DNA of 64,000 nucleotides from Verrucomicrobiales bacterium (GTDB taxonomy: Bacteria; Verrucomicrobiota; Verrucomicrobiia; Verrucomicrobiales; DEV007): contig JARGNG010000004.1 of assembly GCA_029213265.1 (NCBI GenBank), forward strand, positions 62,001-126,000. Direction: 5' to 3'. Made by a program: the position numbers and the translations under genes. Below the pieces are notes generated by a model. The model was not told the DNA's origin. It did not search any database and worked only from the letters and a program-made list of their open reading frames with translations. Every line of letters begins with the position of its first letter. The first letter of the stretch is position 1. This document shows, piece after piece, positions 16,999 to 25,277 of this stretch.

Positions 16999-17604
16999 CT
17001 AGTCCTTCTTCACATCAGCGTAGCGATCAATCCAAAGCAACTCGAAAGGCGTTTCGTGCTTCGGAAGGACTCCGGCTGTCGTTCCTGTTTTTTCCCAGAA
17101 CTTCTGACTGGCGCCGGACAGGGAGGATTTCAGTCCCACAAGAACGCCGTTGTAGAAAATCTCAACGCCGTATCCAGCAACATCCGATGCCTGAAAATTC
17201 CGATACTCACCGGTCACTTCCCCCAATGTGTCGGGCGAGATGTAAGCAGCAGAAAAAGTTTCCTCGCCAACCAGAACATTCTTGTGAATCACCTGCCCGG
17301 TGAGTGTTCTTCCATTGCCGCTCTGGTCTTTAAAACCAACGTAGTACTTCACAAGCAATTCCGGGAGGACTGCATTGTCAGGTGCGCGAACGTCCACCTC
17401 GAATTCGATTTCCAACTCCACCCAGTCGCGCGGATTGGGTATATTCTTATCCTTCAGTCCACCGGCCTGGAATTGCGGAGTCTGCTGAACTTCCAGTTCC
17501 AAAGCCTCCACCTTCACATCTCCAGGCTTAATGTTAAGTTGCTGAGCATCCGCTGAAATTGCGAAAAGGCAGCATGCGACAACAAGTATGAGGATTTTTT
17601 TCAT
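16999..17604 (-). CDS. Amuc_1102-like secreted protein
   Basis: This 201-residue protein has a clear signal peptide (MKKILILVVACCLFAISADA, cleavage after ADA). The mature part is rich in beta strands (WVELEIEFEVDVRA, LPELLVKYYVGF), consistent with an immunoglobulin-like fold. It is the first gene of the five-gene set matching the order Amuc_1102-1101-1100-1099-1098. The family is largely uncharacterised. It starts 10 nt after a small unknown gene, so the transcript probably begins further upstream. Confidence 0.78.
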   Translation of the reverse strand: MKKILILVVACCLFAISADAQQLNIKPGDVKVEALELEVQQTPQFQAGGLKDKNIPNPRDWVELEIEFEVDVRAPDNAVLPELLVKYYVGFKDQSGNGRTLTGQVIHKNVLVGEETFSAAYISPDTLGEVTGEYRNFQASDVAGYGVEIFYNGVLVGLKSSLSGASQKFWEKTGTTAGVLPKHETPFELLWIDRYADVKKD

Positions 17605-17614
17605 AAAATGGGTA

Positions 17615-18082
17615 TCAAGGTTGGCTTTGCGAAGAGGCTTCTCCGCCTTTTAACATGGAAACTCTATGATAGTTGTTTCGTGCTCGTAAAGGCTCAATCC
17701 AATCAATTTTCAGTTTTTTTTCTTCGGTATCAGACCGTCTCTCCAATGCCCTCTTCAAAAGGCCCTTGAGGCCCCCACGAAAACAGGTTTCGAACCTGCT
17801 CAATAATTCGCGAACGGACCTGAGAGTGTGGCTTGTATTCGATTGTTGCCCCGGTGTCAACGAGAGTGGGAAAAATTTCTCCAATTTGCGAAAAAAACTC
17901 TCTTGAGGACTCCCTCTGCGAGGAGCCGCACTTTCAAACAAAGCGTTCGATACGTTACCCACCGCCACCTCCTTACGATCTTCCGAAAGACGAAGGACTG
18001 CTTTTCGTGAACAAACATGCAAACCCGTATCATCCATCACCAAAGACAGGCGATATTGAGACGATACATGGAGTTCGGACAT
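17615..18082 (-). CDS. Hypothetical protein at the head of the pilus operon
   Basis: I do not recognise this 155-residue protein. The N-terminal 50 residues look like alternating strands (YRLSLVMDDTGLHVC, then AVLRLSEDRKEVAVG). The C-terminal half is basic and helical (RELLSRFETCF, LKGLLKRALERRS). There is no signal peptide or membrane segment, so it is probably cytoplasmic. A start 33 nt further upstream (18115) is possible. It fills the gap between the OmpA-like gene and the 1102-like gene with only 10 nt to the latter, which argues for a real, co-transcribed gene. Confidence 0.55.
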   Translation of the reverse strand: MSELHVSSQYRLSLVMDDTGLHVCSRKAVLRLSEDRKEVAVGNVSNALFESAAPRRGSPQESFFRKLEKFFPLSLTPGQQSNTSHTLRSVRELLSRFETCFRGGLKGLLKRALERRSDTEEKKLKIDWIEPLRARNNYHRVSMLKGGEASSQSQP

Positions 18083-18158
18083 AGAAAGACGGCTTGAGAA
18101 CGGACCTCTCTTCACCTATTCCCCTTCAGCGGTCAACCAAAATCAGGTCAGGCCTTCC

Positions 18159-18920
18159 CTATCCCGAAATCACACGGACCCGAACATACTTTTTCGGTCC
18201 GGTTTTTCCTTTCGTGGAAACGCTATCGGTTTCTGAGAAAAGCTCCCCGGACACGTTTTTGTACTTCAGGAAATCGACCAGAAAACGAACCCGGTTTTCC
18301 GCAATGACCGAGTCGGAGGATTCATATTCGGTATCGTCAGCCCCGCCCTCCACGCGAAAACGGGCTGACGGGGATCGCTCCAGAACCTGCTCAACAAACC
18401 GGTAGACCTTTTCGCGCCCGGTAAGACTTACGGCAGACCCTGCGGCATATTCGATCAGAATGTTGGCTCCTCCGGCCGGGCTCATCTCCGACTTTGCCGC
18501 ACTCTTTTTATCCGGCGCCGCCTTCACTCCATTCACTTTCCCTGCAATCTCTCCGGGCCGTTCCTTCAAAAGTCGTTTTTTCAATTCGCGAACTTTCTGA
18601 ATCGCTTTAGACAATTTCGCTCTCGTCTCCCGTTCTTTCTCTGATTCAAGAAGAGGAGAATCAGCCTCCGGAGGAAACTCAATTTCATGATCTTTGAGCA
18701 AAGCCTCCAGGGTAGCGACCCGATCGACCATTCGGGCCAGTTCCAAATGAGCCTCATGAAGACTTTCTCGTGCCTTTCTGAGATCCCCTGTCAATTCACG
18801 AATCGTCTCCTTTTCATAGGACTCCGCATGTGAGTCCGGGACCCAGCTGAAGAAAGTCAAAATGCAAAAGAGACACTGCACGATGAAACGAGACGAGATC
18901 ATCGTGGAAAGAATGAGCAA
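18159..18920 (-). CDS. Secreted coiled-coil protein with OmpA-like C-terminal domain
   Basis: This 253-residue protein has an N-terminal signal sequence ending near SHA. A coiled coil of about 80 residues (LRKARESLHEAHLEL and onward) follows, then a basic linker. The C-terminal domain resembles OmpA (ANILIEYAAGSAVSLTGREK, then the Glu/Asn-containing helix VIAENRVRFLVDFL). By family knowledge such domains bind peptidoglycan, so it may tie the wall to an envelope complex. A second ATG at residue 7 is also possible. It lies between khpA and the pilus genes on the same strand, so a link to the pilus-like apparatus is plausible but unproven. Confidence 0.65.
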   Translation of the reverse strand: MLILSTMISSRFIVQCLFCILTFFSWVPDSHAESYEKETIRELTGDLRKARESLHEAHLELARMVDRVATLEALLKDHEIEFPPEADSPLLESEKERETRAKLSKAIQKVRELKKRLLKERPGEIAGKVNGVKAAPDKKSAAKSEMSPAGGANILIEYAAGSAVSLTGREKVYRFVEQVLERSPSARFRVEGGADDTEYESSDSVIAENRVRFLVDFLKYKNVSGELFSETDSVSTKGKTGPKKYVRVRVISG

Positions 18921-18999
18921 AGACCAATGCCGTTGCCGAGAAAAAAGTGAACCGGAAGTTTCCTACCTCCAAGCGCAGCGGAAGCCGTGCCGGGCTTTC

Positions 19000-19257
19000 T
19001 CAATCTTCGTCTTCTTCCAATTCGACATCGACACGGATTCCGTGCTTTTGAGCCGAAGCGATCGCCAGGCTACGAATCGCGCTGATCGTCTTCCCCTTCC
19101 GGCCAATGACGCGACCGGCGTCATCCGGATGGAGTCGAATGCGGTAGAGGTGGCGATCTCCGTCTTTATCGTGGAGAACGCTGGCACTCTCGGGGTGCTG
19201 GATCAGCTGAACCACGACGTATTCCAGAAACTCATGAATCGCGAGCTCCGGTTCCAT
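19000..19257 (-). CDS. khpA: KH-domain RNA-binding protein KhpA
   Basis: This 85-residue single KH-domain protein has the GxxG RNA-binding loop as GRKG in AGRVIGRKGKTISAIR. It binds RNA, with KhpB in many bacteria, and affects translation and cell-division control. It lies 37 nt after rpsP, the usual partner. The genes that normally follow (rimM, trmD, rplS) are not here; an OmpA-like gene follows instead. Confidence 0.9.
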   Translation of the reverse strand: MEPELAIHEFLEYVVVQLIQHPESASVLHDKDGDRHLYRIRLHPDDAGRVIGRKGKTISAIRSLAIASAQKHGIRVDVELEEDED

Positions 19258-19294
19258 GGGACAGCAAAGAACCAGGGGGAATCCCCTGGGAAAA

Positions 19295-19549
19295 TCAGGC
19301 CGAAGCTTCTTCCGCCTTGCGAACCTTCTTGATCAGGCTGCGAACGGTATCTGAAGGTTGAGCACCTTTTTTGATCCATTCGTCCGCTCTCTCCAGATCG
19401 AGGATAGTACTGTTCTCTTCTTTCAGAGGATCGTAAGTACCAATCATTTCAATGAATGCACCTTCACGACGGGCACGCTGGTCCGCTACCACGATGCGGT
19501 AAAATGGGCGGCCTTTTGCCCCTTCGCGTCTCAATCTGATCTTAACCAT
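19295..19549 (-). CDS. rpsP: 30S ribosomal protein S16
   Basis: This 84-residue protein is S16: [23 protein letters not shown] is the family signature region, followed by GTYDPL and the Trp-containing helix [15 protein letters not shown]. It is a structural protein of the small ribosomal subunit. The ATG at 19549 has no Shine-Dalgarno motif; the leader is A/T-rich. It is the first gene of the long minus-strand run. Confidence 0.95.
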   Translation of the reverse strand: MVKIRLRREGAKGRPFYRIVVADQRARREGAFIEMIGTYDPLKEENSTILDLERADEWIKKGAQPSDTVRSLIKKVRKAEEASA

Positions 19550-19743
19550 TGTAATCGAATTTAATTTCGCGGCCCTTCTGAAAGAATGCCGAAAGTCCGC
19601 ATGGAGTGCGGGAAGGGGAACTTGATACGTTCAAAAGGAGAAAAATCAAACGCTAGTTTCCTGATTCTTTCCACTTTTCCTGAAAATCAGAACCTCGATC
19701 AATTTCTCTTGGAATTACCCGTCGGCTCAGGTTGAATGCCCCC

Positions 19744-20748
19744 ATGCCTCTTGAGGAATCCGAAATTGCCGCACATGCCAAAACGATCCGCTCCCTGACT
19801 GACGCTCTCAACGGAGTGTTATTTGGCCAGGAAGAACTCGTCGACCAGGTCGTAACGGGCCTTCTCGCCCGGGGCCACATCCTTCTCGAAGGTCTTCCCG
19901 GACTGGGAAAAACCGAACTCGTAAAAGGACTCGCAAAAACTCTCGAGCTGGAAAACAAACGCATCCAATTCACTCCCGACCTACTCCCCGGCGACATCAC
20001 CGGTAACCCTGTCCTGCAGGAAACCGAAACGGGCCGGGAATTTGTTTTTCAGGAAGGCCCCATATTTGCCAATCTAGTCCTTGCCGACGAGATCAACCGT
20101 GCTTCGCCGAAAACTCAATCAGCCCTCCTTGAAGCGATGCAGGAACGTCGCGTCACTGTTCTGGGAACGTCCCACGAATTGCCAGATCCCTTCTTCGTTC
20201 TCGCCACACAAAACCCGATCGAACTGGAAGGAACCTACCCGCTTCCCGAAGCACAGTTGGATCGGTTTCTTTTCAAATTGGAGGTCTACCGCAACTCGGT
20301 CGAAACCCTGGAGCAGATCGTGAAAAACCGGGAAATTGGAGTGGAGCCAATGGTGGAACCGGTTCTGAGTGGTGAGGAATGGAAGCAAATTTCCGATGCC
20401 GTACGTGAAATCTATCTTCCTGATGTGGTCGCGAGTTACATTGCGAGAATCGTCGATGCAACCCATCCCGGCAGCTCGAAAGCTTCCAGGGTAATCAAGT
20501 ATGGAGCCAGTCCCCGGGCCGCGCTGGGATTGGCCTCCGCAGCAAAGGCGAAAGCGCTGATGGCAGGTCGGATCAACGCAAGCTTCGAAGATGTCGCCGC
20601 AGTGGCGATCCCCGTGCTGCAACACCGTATTATCCTGGAATATGAAGCCCGTATCGAAGGGAAAACGACGCCGCAGGTGGTGAAAGCACTTCTCGAGGAG
20701 GTTCCCCGACAGGAACTCGATCTCCCGGCTACTTTAAAAGAAGCGTGA
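19744..20748 (+). CDS. MoxR-family AAA+ ATPase
   Basis: This 334-residue ATPase is a chaperone-like assembly factor for VWA-domain partners. Seen: Walker A GLPGLGKT, Walker B VLADEINRA, then SALLEAMQERRVT, sensor 1 in FVLATQNPIE, and the C-terminal lid segment GASPRAAL. ATG 19744 is preferred; a TTG at 19732 in the same frame is an alternative. It starts a six-gene block that also encodes a DUF58 protein and a BatA-like protein, the usual MoxR companions. Its stop overlaps the next gene's GTG by four bases. Confidence 0.92.
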   Translation: MPLEESEIAAHAKTIRSLTDALNGVLFGQEELVDQVVTGLLARGHILLEGLPGLGKTELVKGLAKTLELENKRIQFTPDLLPGDITGNPVLQETETGREFVFQEGPIFANLVLADEINRASPKTQSALLEAMQERRVTVLGTSHELPDPFFVLATQNPIELEGTYPLPEAQLDRFLFKLEVYRNSVETLEQIVKNREIGVEPMVEPVLSGEEWKQISDAVREIYLPDVVASYIARIVDATHPGSSKASRVIKYGASPRAALGLASAAKAKALMAGRINASFEDVAAVAIPVLQHRIILEYEARIEGKTTPQVVKALLEEVPRQELDLPATLKEA

Positions 20749-22628
20749 AAGAACATTCTGATCGATTGCGTAATCCCCGCCAACGCTATTTCATGCCCCG
20801 TTTCCAGAAATATCTGATTCCTCTTATCCTTTCTTCGTATGTCTCCGTACTGCCGGCGATCGCAGGAACGGAACTCCTCAGCCACACCTACGAAAATCTC
20901 GGTGGCACCAAGGTGGAATTGGAAAGCGTGTTTGGCGTGGCGGCGCGCAACGGCACACTACCCTATCGTGTTTCGATTCGAAACAACAGCGGCAGCGAAC
21001 GGGTTTGGTTAATCGAACTGAGCGAAGGAGGCGGAGGCCGAACGCTGCGAACCAGTACGTCGCATCGACTCGTAGTCCCGGCGGGAGGAACCGTAGACCA
21101 CCAAATCCTTTTGCCGTTTGCGCCCGAATTCACGACCTATTCCTACCGTAACTTGATATCGACCGTGCGTTCACCCGGACTCCCCGAGATTTCGCGAAAC
21201 ACAGGCTACCAAACAGTTAACAACATCCCCACGATTGCCCTGAGTTCGCAACTGGCTTCCCGAAGTCTTGCGACACTCGATAAAGAAGTCAAAGACCGGA
21301 ACTCGAACGACCCCCGATTCGGGGATCCCTATGAAACGGAAAAGCTACCCGACACCTGGAGAGGCTACGCGGGATTGGATCTGCTCCTCGTTGATCGCCC
21401 ATCCTGGAAGAAGCTTGAGCAAGCTCAACGCCGGGCCATTCTCGAATGGGTCCGGCTAGGCGGAGGCCTTGAGATCTTTCTAACTGATCCGGAAATGGAC
21501 TCCCGTGACTACATTGGCAACTTTGCGAAGCTTGGAATCGAAGGCCTCTTTCACGATCGCCCGTCGAACAACTACGCCCGTTTGAGCCTTGGCACAGTCA
21601 CTCTCCGGGAGTGGGATGGGAAAGAGTTGAACCAAAGCATCATCCGGAACTATCCCGGTCAACCAGTCCGCTCCCAAGCCGTTTCAGTCGACTACGAGGG
21701 GAAATGGACCCTCGCCGATGAATTCGGAAGTCGGGACTTCAACTCCGCTCTCATTTTTATTCTCCTTGTCGTTTTCGCGATCCTCGTAGCACCGGTCAAC
21801 CTGTTCTACTTTGCGGGCCCGGGGAAGCGCCATCGTCTCTTCATCACCACTCCCATAATTTCACTGGGTGCCTGCCTCCTCGTGATTCTCATCATTTTCA
21901 TTGGCGACGGCCTCGGTGGCCGCGGCTACCGGATTGCCTTTGCCGACCTGCAGTCGAAAGCGGGAGAAATGAGGCTCTACATCACTCAAGAGCAAATCAG
22001 CAGAACCGGTGTAATGACCGACTCCGGTTTTCAAAACGACCGGCGAATCGCCCTGGAGCCATTGAATCTGCGGGACAGTGAATTTAACAATTTAAAGAAG
22101 CGCAGCGGAACCTCGATTCAGCATCGCTTCGACGGCGACCGCTTTCTCGGAGGGTTCTTCCGCAGTCGTTCTGAGCAGGGATTCTCTATTCGCGCCGCCG
22201 AGCCAACCCGGGCCCGGATCGAAAGAAAAGCCGCGACTGGTGAGGGCGGTCCGCCGCATCTGATTTCGAATTTCCCGGCTGGCATCCAGTTTCTGGCCTT
22301 TCATGATGAGGCGGGAAATTTCTGGCGAACACCCGAGTCGGTCTATATTGCTCCCGGCAGTTCGATTCCATTGGAGAAAACCGCGGAAGGTGAATTTCGC
22401 AATTGGGTTACCCGGAGTTCTGAGGAATTCGGAGAGACAACCCGTAAGCGAATTCGCTTTCTCTCGAAGGAGCCCGGACGATTTTTTGCGATGAGCGAAA
22501 ATGCTTCCGAACTTTTCCTCGGAACTCATCAAAAAATTGATTGGGAAAAGGAAACCCTCCTCATCAGCGGAAGCGTCACCCCTGCGGCCGGCGTCGTGAA
22601 CCCCGCCCCCCCCGCAGCCAATGAGTAG
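20745..22628 (+). CDS. Unknown two-helix membrane protein of the MoxR-ABC cluster
   Basis: I do not recognise a named family for this 627-residue protein. An N-terminal signal-like segment ends near AIAG (about residue 41). A large extracytoplasmic beta-rich region follows; it includes a glutamine-amidotransferase-like stretch (LDLLLVDRPSWKKL and VRLGGGLEIFL) of the kind seen in DUF4350-type membrane proteins. Two adjacent membrane helices lie at about 335-395, and a second extracytoplasmic domain follows. GTG 20745 overlaps the moxR stop; ATG 20793 would give a better signal peptide. The downstream ABC ATPase ATG overlaps its end by 8 nt, so it probably works with that transporter. Confidence 0.75.
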   Translation: MKEHSDRLRNPRQRYFMPRFQKYLIPLILSSYVSVLPAIAGTELLSHTYENLGGTKVELESVFGVAARNGTLPYRVSIRNNSGSERVWLIELSEGGGGRTLRTSTSHRLVVPAGGTVDHQILLPFAPEFTTYSYRNLISTVRSPGLPEISRNTGYQTVNNIPTIALSSQLASRSLATLDKEVKDRNSNDPRFGDPYETEKLPDTWRGYAGLDLLLVDRPSWKKLEQAQRRAILEWVRLGGGLEIFLTDPEMDSRDYIGNFAKLGIEGLFHDRPSNNYARLSLGTVTLREWDGKELNQSIIRNYPGQPVRSQAVSVDYEGKWTLADEFGSRDFNSALIFILLVVFAILVAPVNLFYFAGPGKRHRLFITTPIISLGACLLVILIIFIGDGLGGRGYRIAFADLQSKAGEMRLYITQEQISRTGVMTDSGFQNDRRIALEPLNLRDSEFNNLKKRSGTSIQHRFDGDRFLGGFFRSRSEQGFSIRAAEPTRARIERKAATGEGGPPHLISNFPAGIQFLAFHDEAGNFWRTPESVYIAPGSSIPLEKTAEGEFRNWVTRSSEEFGETTRKRIRFLSKEPGRFFAMSENASELFLGTHQKIDWEKETLLISGSVTPAAGVVNPAPPAANE

Positions 22629-23673
22629 TTCCCCGACAACACCTCCAGACCCGGACGGTCTTGCCACGGTCGAGGCCACTCACGTGGATGATTCGATCCA
22701 CGAGTCCAAATCCGCGACTCCTGCCATTGAAGTCACCAACCTCTGGCGAAGCTTCAATGGACTCCATGCCGTGCAGGGGATCTCTTTCTCGGTGGAGAAA
22801 GGTCAGGTCGTCGGATTTGTCGGGGCCAACGGAGCCGGAAAAACAACGACGATGCGAATCCTCGCAACCTTGGACTACCCATCTAAGGGGGGCGCGAAGA
22901 TCAGTGGATACGATGTCGTCGACTACCCGGCGGAAGTTCGCCGCCGGATCGGGTGGATGCCGGATCACTACGGGACCTACAACAACATGACGGTGCTGGA
23001 GTATCTCGACTTCTTCGCCCGCGCCCTCGGCTACAAAGGCCAGGACCGGGTCGATCGAATTGTCGACGTGATGAACTTCACTGATCTCACCCCGCTTGCC
23101 GACCGACTCATCGACAAGCTGAGCAAAGGGATGGGGCAGCGACTCTGCCTCGGGCGTGCCCTCATTCACGATCCTGATGTTCTGATTCTCGACGAACCAG
23201 CAGCCGGGCTCGATCCGAAAGCACGCGTCGAATTGAAGCATCTCATTCGCATCCTCGCCGAAGAGGGAAAGACAGTTTTTATCAGCTCCCACATCCTCTC
23301 GGAACTCGGTGAAATGTGTGACTCGCTTCTTTTCATCAACAGCGGAAAGATCATTCACCACGGTTCCGCCGAAAGCCTGCGCAAAGGATCGTCCGAATCG
23401 TGCATCGTCTCCGTTCAATTGGCCGAAGAACCGGAGCAACTCCGCGAATGGGCCGAACTGTCACCCAATGTCGAGTTTCTTGATGCCACAAAGAAAGGCG
23501 GACGAATCAAAATCAACTCTACCGAAGAGAACGTTGTCGCGTCTGTGCTCCGTCGCATGATCAAAGACGAACTGCCCGTCATCGAATTTCATCAGGAAGA
23601 ACGAAAGCTCGAAGATGCCTTTATCGAAATCCTCGGAGAAATCGAGGCTCAGGGTGGCAGCATTGTGAATTAA
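22621..23673 (+). CDS. ABC transporter ATP-binding protein
   Basis: This 350-residue ATPase has an extended acidic N-terminus of about 35 residues and one nucleotide-binding domain: Walker A GANGAGKT, signature LSKGMGQRL, Walker B VLILDEPAAGLD, and the H-loop SSHILSEL. The C-terminal 80 residues form the small regulatory extension common in ABC-2 drug or polysaccharide exporters and gliding-type transporters (GldA-like). Its membrane partner is the permease at 23844. The substrate cannot be told from sequence. Confidence 0.9.
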   Translation: MSSSPTTPPDPDGLATVEATHVDDSIHESKSATPAIEVTNLWRSFNGLHAVQGISFSVEKGQVVGFVGANGAGKTTTMRILATLDYPSKGGAKISGYDVVDYPAEVRRRIGWMPDHYGTYNNMTVLEYLDFFARALGYKGQDRVDRIVDVMNFTDLTPLADRLIDKLSKGMGQRLCLGRALIHDPDVLILDEPAAGLDPKARVELKHLIRILAEEGKTVFISSHILSELGEMCDSLLFINSGKIIHHGSAESLRKGSSESCIVSVQLAEEPEQLREWAELSPNVEFLDATKKGGRIKINSTEENVVASVLRRMIKDELPVIEFHQEERKLEDAFIEILGEIEAQGGSIVN

Positions 23674-23785
23674 CTCCTGACAAACACACCAAAAACCTCC
23701 ATTGAATTGAATCCAGAACGTTCACTCCCATCCCTGCTCCTGCTCGTCGGAGAAGAGAGTAAGAACAAGATAAAGAGAAGAAACC

Positions 23786-23829
23786 ATACTGACCTAACCC
23801 TGTTATCACCCTGACCCAACCCTGTTGAA
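23786..23829 (+). promoter_or_regulatory. 11-nt-period direct repeats (AACCCTGTT) before the ABC permease
   Basis: AACCCTGTT occurs at 23797-23805 and 23819-23827. A related CACCCTGAC lies exactly between (23808), and a weaker CATACTGAC lies in front (23786). The period is 11 nt, close to one helical turn. The last copy ends 16 nt before ATG 23844. The same pair with the same 22-nt spacing occurs at 60995-61025. Direct heptamers every 11 bp are typical of OmpR/PhoB-type regulators, so an operator is my leading guess. Confidence 0.5.
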
Positions 23830-23843
23830 TCCCGCGAATTTTC

Positions 23844-25277
23844 ATGTCGTCCCCCGCCCCAGTTGAACCTCAGCCGCTCGATGCCCGTCTCTCGGACTTT
23901 TCGTCCCGGCTCAGTCCCATTGTGGTGAAAGAACTGCGACAGGGAATGCGAACCAATCTCTTTGTGATCGCATTCATCCTGCTGCAGACATTCATGATCC
24001 TCTGCATGCTAGCCGGACTGGCCAACCCCGGATCAAACGACGCGACCGGCTTTTTCTGGTTCTTCATCATTGCCACCATGATGGTAATCCAGCCGTTACG
24101 CGGATTCAGTGCCCTGAGCTCGGAATACCAACTCAACACCATGGATTTAATCCAGCTCACGAGACTCAACGGTTGGCGCATCACTTTCGGAAAATGGGCC
24201 GCGCTCAATGCCCAGGGACTGCTCTTTCTCGTCGGGGTCCTTCCCTATCTCGTCATTCGATACTTCGTGGGTAATGTGAATCTGGTCTACGATTTTTCAG
24301 CCATCCTCACCATCGGGGTTGCCTCGGCTCTGGCAACGGCCATTACGATTGGAGTCTCTGTCTTTCGCAGTATCGTTCTACGCGGCATTCTTCTCGTAGT
24401 CCTGCTGATTCTCGGCATCGTCGCCATCAATCTATTCAACTACTCGGTCCTCGGTAGGTCTGGTGGAATCACACCAGATCTGGCCAACGGCCTCCTTTAC
24501 GCGGTCGCCTCCGTGTTCGGGATCTTCTTTTTCCTCTCCTTTGGCGCCAGCCGCATCGCACCTTTATCCGAAAATCAGGCCACCCGGAAACGTTTGATTG
24601 CGATCGGCTCTGCCCTTCTTTGTCAAGCCTTTCACCTGTTGGGGAACAGTGAGGAAGCGATTGCCGTAACCGGAGTCATTCTCGGACTCGCCTGCATCGA
24701 TGCTTTGACGGAGCCGCTTCCCATCTTTTCGAGCATTGCGATTCCTTTTCGAAGGAGCCCCATTCTCCGCATCCTCGGCATCTTCCTGTCACCAGGCTGG
24801 TGCAGTGGGATTTTCTTCTTTCTTCTTTGCTCGGGTATCTGGGTCGGATCAATTCTCCTCTGGGACTTGACGGCATCGGCAAAATTCTTCACCAATTTCG
24901 AAGGTCCGGTTCTCTTCCTCTCGCTCTGCAACCTTATCATCTTCCCGCTTCTCATTCTCCACCTCTTCTTCGCAAAGCACAGCTCTCATCATTTCACCTT
25001 CGGCTTATACATTTTCACGCAGGCAAGCCTCTTTGGAATCACCTTGATGGCAACCGTCATCGCCAACGCATTGGGGAAATGGGAAGATTACGTCTACCTT
25101 TTCGTTCCGCTTCCCTCGGTTTTCATTGCCGGAAACGCGGGTGGGAGTGAAGCCGACGAAGCGATTCACTTCTGGATCGCCGTGAGCACATTCTTCGTCT
25201 GCGTTTGCTTTCCTCTTCTGCGACAGCACCGAAGTGCCCGTGCATTCTTTTCCACCCTGTGGCAAAACTCCGACTGA
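23844..25277 (+). CDS. ABC-2 type transporter permease
   Basis: This 477-residue polytopic membrane protein has about 11-12 hydrophobic helices. The N-terminal sequence LSPIVVKELRQGMR is the coupling segment typical of ABC-2 permeases (VxxKELR). It follows the ATPase gene after a 170-nt gap that carries the direct repeats. The stop TGA overlaps the ATG of the DUF58 gene by one base (TGATG). Together with the ATPase it should form an exporter or an envelope-assembly machine; the substrate is unknown. Confidence 0.82.
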   Translation: MSSPAPVEPQPLDARLSDFSSRLSPIVVKELRQGMRTNLFVIAFILLQTFMILCMLAGLANPGSNDATGFFWFFIIATMMVIQPLRGFSALSSEYQLNTMDLIQLTRLNGWRITFGKWAALNAQGLLFLVGVLPYLVIRYFVGNVNLVYDFSAILTIGVASALATAITIGVSVFRSIVLRGILLVVLLILGIVAINLFNYSVLGRSGGITPDLANGLLYAVASVFGIFFFLSFGASRIAPLSENQATRKRLIAIGSALLCQAFHLLGNSEEAIAVTGVILGLACIDALTEPLPIFSSIAIPFRRSPILRILGIFLSPGWCSGIFFFLLCSGIWVGSILLWDLTASAKFFTNFEGPVLFLSLCNLIIFPLLILHLFFAKHSSHHFTFGLYIFTQASLFGITLMATVIANALGKWEDYVYLFVPLPSVFIAGNAGGSEADEAIHFWIAVSTFFVCVCFPLLRQHRSARAFFSTLWQNSD

